NCBI RefSeq assembly: GCF_900602065.1 | Contig: NZ_UWFN01000043.1 | Span: forward strand, 62,001-126,000 | DNA length: 64,000 nt | Direction of reading: 5' to 3' | Source of the DNA: Pseudomonas viridiflava | GTDB lineage: Bacteria > Pseudomonadota > Gammaproteobacteria > Pseudomonadales > Pseudomonadaceae | In this document: positions 60,722 through 64,000 of the stretch, piece after piece | Layout: every line of letters starts with the position of its first letter | Position numbering within the stretch: the first letter of the stretch is position 1 | Notes under the pieces: generated by a model | Told to the model about the DNA's origin: nothing | Database searches by the model: none | The model's input: the letters and a program-made list of their open reading frames with translations, nothing else | Position numbers and translations under genes: made by a program

Positions 60722-61471
60722 TTAACCCTTCTTTTGCCAGGCGGAGCTGCCGATGATCGATATCGGTGTGAGGTCGAGCTTCTGGTTATGCCTGCCGATG
60801 TAATCGCGGTAGTCATAACGGGCACCCGGGAAACCGATCATTTTCCACGACACCATGTCGCGATTGCCGCCGTACACGGGGTCGGCAAAGAAGCCTTCCA
60901 TGGTGTTGCCCAGCACCTGCTGGAAGAACAGCTTGGCGTCGATGCCTTCCAGCTCGATAGCGCCTTTTTCCAGATCGGTCAGCACCTTGTCCCGCTCTTC
61001 ATTGCTCAGGGCACTGAAGTTTTTCTGAAACTGCTGCTGGCAGTAGCGAGTTAGCGCGGCGAGGCCAAGGCGGTAGCGCTCGCGAGGCACCAATGGCGAT
61101 TGATCACCCTGCATGGGCGTGCCCTTTGCGAACGGGCCCTGCATGTACAGGCGATCAAAAGTGCCGTACTCGCCCGCTAACTGGCGGTCGATGAATACAG
61201 CGCATCCGGCGTCTTTGCCGCTGACGCTGAGGTCATCCGCAGGGATCAGACGCTCAACAATGGCTTCGACTTCACGGGCTTCTTCGGCAGTAAAGAATTG
61301 CCAGCCGGGTGTTTCGTAATGCATCGGACCGTTATGGTCAAAAGGCACCCATTGCGGCACGCCGGTCAGGGTGGCGGCCTTGGCGCTGGCGGCGGCACCG
61401 GCTGCCAGGGTGGTAGCGGAAGACACGAGCAGTTGGCGGCGGGTCAGGCCTTTGGGAGGTAGGTCAGTCAT
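60722..61471 (-). CDS. Gluconate 2-dehydrogenase subunit 3 (Tat-exported)
   Basis: The 249-residue protein has the twin-arginine motif LTRRQLLV near residue 10-17 followed by a short hydrophobic region (SATTLAAGAAASAKAA). The remainder (HYETPGWQFFTAEEAREVEA, IVERLIPADDLSVSG, then FIDRQLAGEYG) matches the Gluconate_2-dh3 family, the small subunit that guides export and stability of the flavoprotein. ATG 61471 has AGGAG 8 bases upstream and was chosen over an upstream codon at 61516. It is the first gene of the three-gene operon; a 5-base gap leads to the flavoprotein. Confidence 0.92.
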   Translation of the reverse strand: MTDLPPKGLTRRQLLVSSATTLAAGAAASAKAATLTGVPQWVPFDHNGPMHYETPGWQFFTAEEAREVEAIVERLIPADDLSVSGKDAGCAVFIDRQLAGEYGTFDRLYMQGPFAKGTPMQGDQSPLVPRERYRLGLAALTRYCQQQFQKNFSALSNEERDKVLTDLEKGAIELEGIDAKLFFQQVLGNTMEGFFADPVYGGNRDMVSWKMIGFPGARYDYRDYIGRHNQKLDLTPISIIGSSAWQKKG

Positions 61472-61913
61472 TAAAGGCTCCTGCGAACGCTTGCGACAGG
61501 AACGTGTCCCATCCACAGCTGACGTTTCGCGGTCAATACACGGTGTTTGTCCGACTGGGGGACAAATGAAAGCTCACGCGAGGGTGTGACATTAAGTCTC
61601 TGGCAAGGCCGCAAGCGTGTAGTGCATGCTCAGCACGCAACAGCCAGATTCCGCGTCATCTTTTCCGCACGTTCCGCCATCATAAATATGTTGCTAAACG
61701 TTTCGCCGCACTGATTTCACAAATTACTATTGCGCGAGAAGTAACAATCTACCGCTCATTCACGACCGCTCATGCCGGTCGGACAAGACAATCCTCACTA
61801 GACAGGCACTTCTTGGTATCGTGCGCACCCTGTCGTGCGTGGAAATCTTTCCTCACAATTTATTTGCTGTGCGGCCAGCATCCGTTTTAGTCATCCATCG
61901 AGAAGCAGTAGAA
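61472..61913. promoter_or_regulatory. Divergent spacer, gluconate dehydrogenase / PBP2 gene
   Basis: This 442-base stretch has no gene. It is the divergent control region of the leftward dehydrogenase operon and the rightward PBP2-like gene. The central part (about 61685-61770) is AT-rich relative to its surroundings, the most likely promoter zone. No clear operator was identified. Confidence 0.4.
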
Positions 61914-63803
61914 ATGCCCGATCCAATTCCTTTGAAAGACCACGAGAAAGATGCGCGGCTGGTTAACCGGCGGCTGATCGCTTGCGCGTTGCTCGTGGGT
62001 GTCTTGAGTGCGTGCCTGGTTGCGCGGATGTATTTCCTGCAGGTCACTGAGTTCACCTACCACTCGACAATCTCCGAAAACAACCGCGTGCACGTGCTGC
62101 CAATCGCGCCCGAGCGCGGCCTGATCTATGACCGTAACGGTGTGGTGCTGGCGGATAACCGGCCCAGCTACAACATGACGCTGACCCGCGAGCGGGCAGG
62201 GGACTGGCACAAGGTCATCGACGAAGTGATGGTCTTGCTCAAACTCCCCGAGGAAGAGCGCATCCTCTTCGACAAAGACCTCAAGCAAGTGCGTCATCCG
62301 TTCGAGCCTGTGACCCTGCTGTACGAGCTGACTGAAGAGCAGATTGCCGTACTGGCCGTCAATCAGTACCTGTTGCCGGGTATCGACGTTGAACCGCAGT
62401 TCGTCCGGCACTACCCGCTGGGGGCGCACTTTGCCCATTCCATTGGTTATGTCGGACGAATCAACGAGAAAGAAGCAAAGCAGCTGGATTCCGTTGAATA
62501 TCGCGGCACTCAGTCCATCGGCAAGACCGGTATCGAGCGTTTTTACGAGTCCGAGCTGCATGGCAAGGTCGGCTATGAGGAAGTGGAAACCAACGCGCAG
62601 GGACGGGTATTGCGCGTGCTTAAACACACCGATCCGACACCCGGAAAGAACATCACCTTGAGCCTCGATATTCATCTGCAGGAAGCCGCAGAGGAGGCGC
62701 TGGGTGATCGCCGTGGTTCAGTCGTGGCGCTGGACCCGGCGACGGGCGAGGTGCTGGCGATGGTCAGCAAGCCAAGCTTCGATCCGAACCTGTTCGTGAC
62801 CGGGATCAGTTTCAAGGAGTACGCCGCGCTGCGCGATTCCATTGACCGGCCACTGTTTAATCGCGTGCTGCGCGGCCTGTATGCACCGGGTTCAACGATC
62901 AAGCCGGAAGTAGCAATCGCCGGGCTTGATACCGGTGTCGTGAACGCCTCGACCAAAGTCTTCGACCCCGGCTATTTCCAGTTGCCGGACTTCGATCACA
63001 AGTACCGCAACTGGAACCATAGCGGTGATGGCTGGGTGGACATGGACGCCGCAATCATGCGTTCCAACGACACCTACTTCTACACCGTCGCGCACAAGCT
63101 CGGCATTGATCGCATGTACGACTACATGACCATGTTTGGCCTGGGTCAGAAGGTCTCGCTGGACATGTTTGAAGAGTCGGCAGGGTTGATGCCGTCGCGC
63201 CAGTGGAAGCGGGCCACGCGGCGCCAGACCTGGTTCCCGGGTGAGACCGTGATTCTCGGTATCGGTCAGGGCTACATGCAGGTCACGCCGTTGCAACTGG
63301 CTCAGGCCACCTCCCTGATCGCCAACAAAGGTGTGTGGGTACGCCCGCACCTGGCCATGGAAGTGGGCGACCGTGCACCGGTGGATGAACACCCGATGCC
63401 CAACATCGTGCTGCACGATCCCAACGAGTGGAACCAGGTCAACATCGGCATGCAGATGGTGATGCACGATCCGCGCGGCATTGCCCGTGCGGCGGCTCAA
63501 GGCGCGCAATACCGCATCGCCGGTAAAAGTGGTACGGCACAGGTGGTGGCGATCAAGCAGGGCGAGCGTTATGACCGCGCCAAGACCCTCGAACGCCACC
63601 GCGACAATGCCTTGTTTGTCGGCTTTGCACCGGCTGATCACCCGAAGATTGTGGTCGCGGTCATGATCGAGAACGGCGAGGCGGGCGGTCGGGTCGCGGG
63701 CCCCGTCGTCAGGGAAATCCTTGACGCCTGGCTGCTGGACAAGGACGGCAAGCTCAAACCGCAATATGCGGCACCGGCTAAACCGGGTGAGCCTCATGTA
63801 TAG
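61914..63803 (+). CDS. mrdA: Penicillin-binding protein 2, second/orphan copy
   Basis: The 629-residue protein starts at ATG 61914 (MPDPIPLKDHEKDARLVNRR), as in Pseudomonas PBP2. A single N-terminal membrane helix (~30-48) precedes a PBP dimerisation region (GLIYDRNGVVLADNRPSYNM) and the transpeptidase domain with S327-T-I-K330, S384-N-D and K538-S-G (GKSGTAQ). All catalytic motifs are intact. PBP2 builds the lateral wall during rod elongation with RodA. The usual neighbours (rodA, mltB, rlpA, rlmH) are missing here, and the surrounding genes are gluconate dehydrogenase, so this may be a paralogue of the housekeeping gene. The ribosome site is weak. Confidence 0.9.
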   Translation: MPDPIPLKDHEKDARLVNRRLIACALLVGVLSACLVARMYFLQVTEFTYHSTISENNRVHVLPIAPERGLIYDRNGVVLADNRPSYNMTLTRERAGDWHKVIDEVMVLLKLPEEERILFDKDLKQVRHPFEPVTLLYELTEEQIAVLAVNQYLLPGIDVEPQFVRHYPLGAHFAHSIGYVGRINEKEAKQLDSVEYRGTQSIGKTGIERFYESELHGKVGYEEVETNAQGRVLRVLKHTDPTPGKNITLSLDIHLQEAAEEALGDRRGSVVALDPATGEVLAMVSKPSFDPNLFVTGISFKEYAALRDSIDRPLFNRVLRGLYAPGSTIKPEVAIAGLDTGVVNASTKVFDPGYFQLPDFDHKYRNWNHSGDGWVDMDAAIMRSNDTYFYTVAHKLGIDRMYDYMTMFGLGQKVSLDMFEESAGLMPSRQWKRATRRQTWFPGETVILGIGQGYMQVTPLQLAQATSLIANKGVWVRPHLAMEVGDRAPVDEHPMPNIVLHDPNEWNQVNIGMQMVMHDPRGIARAAAQGAQYRIAGKSGTAQVVAIKQGERYDRAKTLERHRDNALFVGFAPADHPKIVVAVMIENGEAGGRVAGPVVREILDAWLLDKDGKLKPQYAAPAKPGEPHV

Positions 63804-63898
63804 GTTTTCAGCTTAGGCACTGTCTCTTCTGCTGACTGCTGTCTTGTGTGGGAGATTCTATGTCTGCTAAATCTGGTTCTACGGAATAGCGCGGTCTA

Positions 63899-63987
63899 TG
63901 TGGGAGCCGAGCTTGCTCGCGATAAGGACGCCGCAGTTATCAGGTATATCGCGTGCTGTCTTATCGCGAGCAAGCTCGGCTCCCACA
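63899..63987. repeat. REP doublet, GAGCTTGCTCGCGATAAG type
   Basis: Perfect 28-base arms (63899-63926 and 63960-63987) with a 33-base centre lie ~95 bases after the PBP2 stop codon. The sequence to the window end contains no gene. Confidence 0.9.
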
Positions 63988-64000
63988 GGATCTGTGCATC

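Noticed and set aside
15094..63987. Insertion-sequence ends as the source of the inverted repeats
   Set aside because: The repeats have no transposase gene between the arms, no target-site duplication was seen, and their cores are REP-like; they are best described as REP/REPIN elements.

Overview
The window looks like chromosomal DNA of a fluorescent- or syringae-type Pseudomonas. This is inferred from GC-rich coding sequence, many LysR/AraC regulators paired with MFS exporters, OprD porins, a periplasmic gluconate 2-dehydrogenase, Pseudomonas-type small hypothetical proteins, and above all from dozens of intergenic REP-like inverted repeats of at least three sequence families. No rRNA, tRNA, CRISPR array, prophage or insertion sequence was recognised.

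Layout. 1-3.1 kb: the end of an AraC regulator, then an MFS exporter behind a LysR gene. 3.4-11.6 kb: a signalling island made of a winged-helix/NTPase regulator, a FixJ/NarL-type response regulator, a stand-alone receiver and a 1846-residue protein joining a kinase-like domain, an AAA-type ATPase, GAF, PAS and a histidine kinase. 11.9-15.0 kb: an alpha/beta hydrolase, its divergent AraC regulator and an OprD porin. 15.4-20.3 kb: a LysR regulator and a four-gene DoxX / antibiotic-biosynthesis-monooxygenase / Tat-exported amidohydrolase / YcaC-like hydrolase operon closed by a strong terminator. 20.7-25.3 kb: two MFS transporters, a fumarylacetoacetate-hydrolase-family enzyme and a LysR gene.

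25.5-30.9 kb: a tightly overlapping six-gene operon encoding a stressosome (RsbR, RsbS, RsbT), a fused HATPase-PP2C phosphatase, a histidine kinase and a receiver-PAS-kinase-receiver hybrid. No sigma factor is present, so output probably goes through the phosphorelay. 31.4-35.9 kb: a hypothetical gene, a LysR gene, and a translationally coupled SDR dehydrogenase and GH15 glycoside hydrolase.

36.2-42.2 kb (minus strand): a five-gene operon resembling the mycobacterial decaprenyl-phosphoryl-arabinose route. It encodes a HAD-UbiA fusion, DprE1, DprE2, an LPG-synthase/flippase-like membrane protein and a DUF2723/GT-C-like membrane protein. Together these could make, move and use a lipid-linked D-arabinofuranose. 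42.7-51.8 kb: a NorR-like activator without an NO-detoxifying gene beside it, two sugar-porter-type MFS proteins, MntH, four small hypothetical proteins, a LysE exporter and an AraC regulator. 52.0-57.3 kb: a MocR/PdxR-type regulator, a LysR gene divergent from an SDR, an RcnB-like periplasmic protein and a qorB/HxlR divergent pair. 57.7-61.5 kb: a three-subunit gluconate 2-dehydrogenase-type flavocytochrome complex. 61.9-63.8 kb: a complete penicillin-binding protein 2 away from the usual rod-shape operon.

The most interesting parts are the stressosome operon, the arabinose-lipid operon, the giant sensor kinase with a probably dead kinase domain, and a recent tandem duplication after the HxlR gene that copied the gene tail, a REP element and a terminator.
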